Source: Solirubrobacteraceae bacterium (lineage in GTDB: Bacteria > Actinomycetota > Thermoleophilia > Solirubrobacterales > Solirubrobacteraceae). Taken from it: 13,956 nucleotides of DNA. The stretch is taken from assembly GCA_019683665.1 (NCBI GenBank), contig JADGIB010000063.1, forward strand, positions 1 through 13,956, written 5' to 3'. Under the pieces are notes generated by a model, which saw nothing but the letters and a program-made list of their open reading frames with translations, ran no database searches and was not told the origin of the DNA. This document shows positions 12,912-13,956 of this stretch, in pieces; position 1 is the stretch's first letter, and each line of letters begins with the position of its first letter. The translations under genes and the position numbers were made by a program.

Positions 12912-13956
12912 ATGGACCGTGCCGCCTACCTCGACCGCGCCCGCCGCCGGGGCGTCAACCCGATCCTCTACTGGATCGTGCGGGCGGTCTTCCAGCCGTT
13001 CTTCCACCTGTACTTCCGCATGAGCCGCATCGGGCGCGAGCACGTCCTGCCCGACGGCCCGATGATCATCGCCGCCAACCACCGCTCGTTCCTCGACCCG
13101 TTCGTCATCGGGACGATCTGCCGGCGGCCGGTCTACTTCGTCGCCAAGAAGGAGCTCTTCCAGAAGCCGCTGACGGCCTGGTTCCTGAACTCGCTCGGCG
13201 CGTTCCCGATCGACCGCGGCAACGCCGACGGCGACGCGATGGCCACCGCCCGCGAGATCCTCGAGCGCGGCGACGTCGTCGTGATCTTCCCCGAGGGCAC
13301 GCGCGTGCGGCCCGGCGGGCTGGGCAAGCCGAAGCGCGGCGTCGGCCGCCTCGCGCTGGAGACCGGCGCCCCGGTCCTCCCGGTCGCCGTCATCGGCACC
13401 GAGGCGATCCGCCGCGGCTGGCGCATCCGCCCGCACAAGGTCCGCATCCGCGTCGGCTCCCCGCTGCGCTTCCCGCGCGTGGCGACCCCCTCGCCCGAGC
13501 TCGCGCGCCTCGTCACCGACCGCATCTGGCCGTGCGTCCAGCTCCAGTGGGAGTGGCTCGGCGGCCTGCCGCCGGTCCGCCGCGCCGCCGTCGTCGGCCA
13601 CGGCGAGTCCGCCGCCTCGCTGGCCGCCGCGCTCGACCGCGCCGGGGTCGAGACCGACCGCGTCGACGACCCGGTCGCGACGCTGCCCGACCTCACCCGC
13701 CACGACCTCGTCGCCTTCACGATGCCCGCGGCCGAGCTGCCCGCCGCCGTCACCGCCCTCCAGGACCGCGTCCCGCAGCGCGCGGGGGCGCTCGTCGCCG
13801 TCCCCGGCGTCGTCGGCGACGGCGAGCGGCCCACCGACCACGTCGCCCGCCGCCTCGACGTCCGCGCGGTCGCCGCGCTCGGCGTCGGCGCCGCCCGCTG
13901 CGTCGTCGCCTCGCGCGACGCCGGGTTCGCCCGCCAGCTGCGCGAGCTGCTGCGCG
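12912..13956 (+). CDS. plsC: PlsC-type 1-acylglycerol-3-phosphate acyltransferase fused to a GpsA-like domain (3' end outside window)
   Basis: 348 codons from ATG 12912; the frame is open to the window edge, so the protein is incomplete. Residues 15-210 are a PlsC-like acyltransferase that adds an acyl chain to lysophosphatidate at the membrane in phospholipid synthesis. The catalytic NHxxxxD box is NHRSFLD (His57, Asp62), the substrate box is FPEGTR (126-131), and ETGAPVLPVAVIGTEAI (150-166) is also typical. A hydrophobic/aromatic segment (about 18-35) may insert in the membrane. From about 222 a second domain begins with a Rossmann-like strand-loop-helix, RRAAVVGHGESAASLAAALDRAG. It then gives HDLVAFTMPAAELPAAVTAL and ALVAVPGVVGDGE, and VVASRDAGFARQLRELL at the end, following the plan of the glycerol-3-phosphate dehydrogenase GpsA in shortened form. 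Confidence 0.88.
   Translation, partial: MDRAAYLDRARRRGVNPILYWIVRAVFQPFFHLYFRMSRIGREHVLPDGPMIIAANHRSFLDPFVIGTICRRPVYFVAKKELFQKPLTAWFLNSLGAFPIDRGNADGDAMATAREILERGDVVVIFPEGTRVRPGGLGKPKRGVGRLALETGAPVLPVAVIGTEAIRRGWRIRPHKVRIRVGSPLRFPRVATPSPELARLVTDRIWPCVQLQWEWLGGLPPVRRAAVVGHGESAASLAAALDRAGVETDRVDDPVATLPDLTRHDLVAFTMPAAELPAAVTALQDRVPQRAGALVAVPGVVGDGERPTDHVARRLDVRAVAALGVGAARCVVASRDAGFARQLRELLR

Noticed and set aside
12866..12913. Upstream in-frame ATG 12913 for the 12326-12865 gene
   Set aside because: It would overlap the plsC start and lie upstream of a good -10 box positioned for the ATG at 12865.

Overview
The window is very GC-rich and almost entirely coding. Gene content and style point to a Thermoleophilia-type actinobacterium (Solirubrobacterales relatives such as Conexibacter, Patulibacter or Solirubrobacter). 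The supporting signs are the secreted protein families at 1-368 and 9691-10278, an actinobacterial LigB, a SigH-like sigma factor downstream of cysS-rlmB, and many start codons lying 8-12 nt after a TAnnnT -10 box. The taxonomic call is inference from protein style; no rRNA or other phylogenetic marker is present.

Layout. 1-368 (minus): N-terminal part of a secreted protein, with a TetR-operator-like dyad upstream. 525-1790 (minus): SCP2-like domain fused to an alpha/beta hydrolase, divergent from cysS. 1869-4704 (plus): cysS, rlmB (GTGA overlap) and a SigH-like sigma factor that has its own promoter and a structured leader. 4754-6689 (plus): a small membrane-anchored protein, then the ATP-dependent DNA ligase LigB. 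6652-9353 (minus): a small acidic protein followed by a PE-LIG-POL type LigD, whose 3' end overlaps that of ligB by 38 bp. 9399-9691: non-coding stretch of hairpins and a composite repeat. 9691-10278 (minus): collagen-like secreted protein. 10379-12051 (minus): FKBP-type lipoprotein and an M20 metallopeptidase. 12204-12275 (minus): tRNA-Thr(UGU). 12326-12865 (minus): conserved protein of unknown function. 12912-end (plus): PlsC acyltransferase fused to a reduced GpsA-like domain, cut by the window edge.

Functional themes. cysS-rlmB-sigma is a translation/RNA-modification/transcription cluster that matches the Firmicutes cysS-rlmB-yacP-sigH order, without YacP. The two convergent ATP-dependent ligases form a DNA-repair locus; no Ku gene is visible. 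The rest are cell-envelope or housekeeping genes.

Most unusual points: two gene junctions (acidic protein/ligD and FKBP/M20) where the only sensible start is a CTG overlapping the upstream stop as CTGA, each with a Shine-Dalgarno-like sequence in front; a three-hairpin composite repeat; an identical 8-bp dyad upstream of both the sigma gene and ligB; and the PlsC/GpsA-like fusion. No CRISPR array, insertion sequence, phage or defence system was seen.
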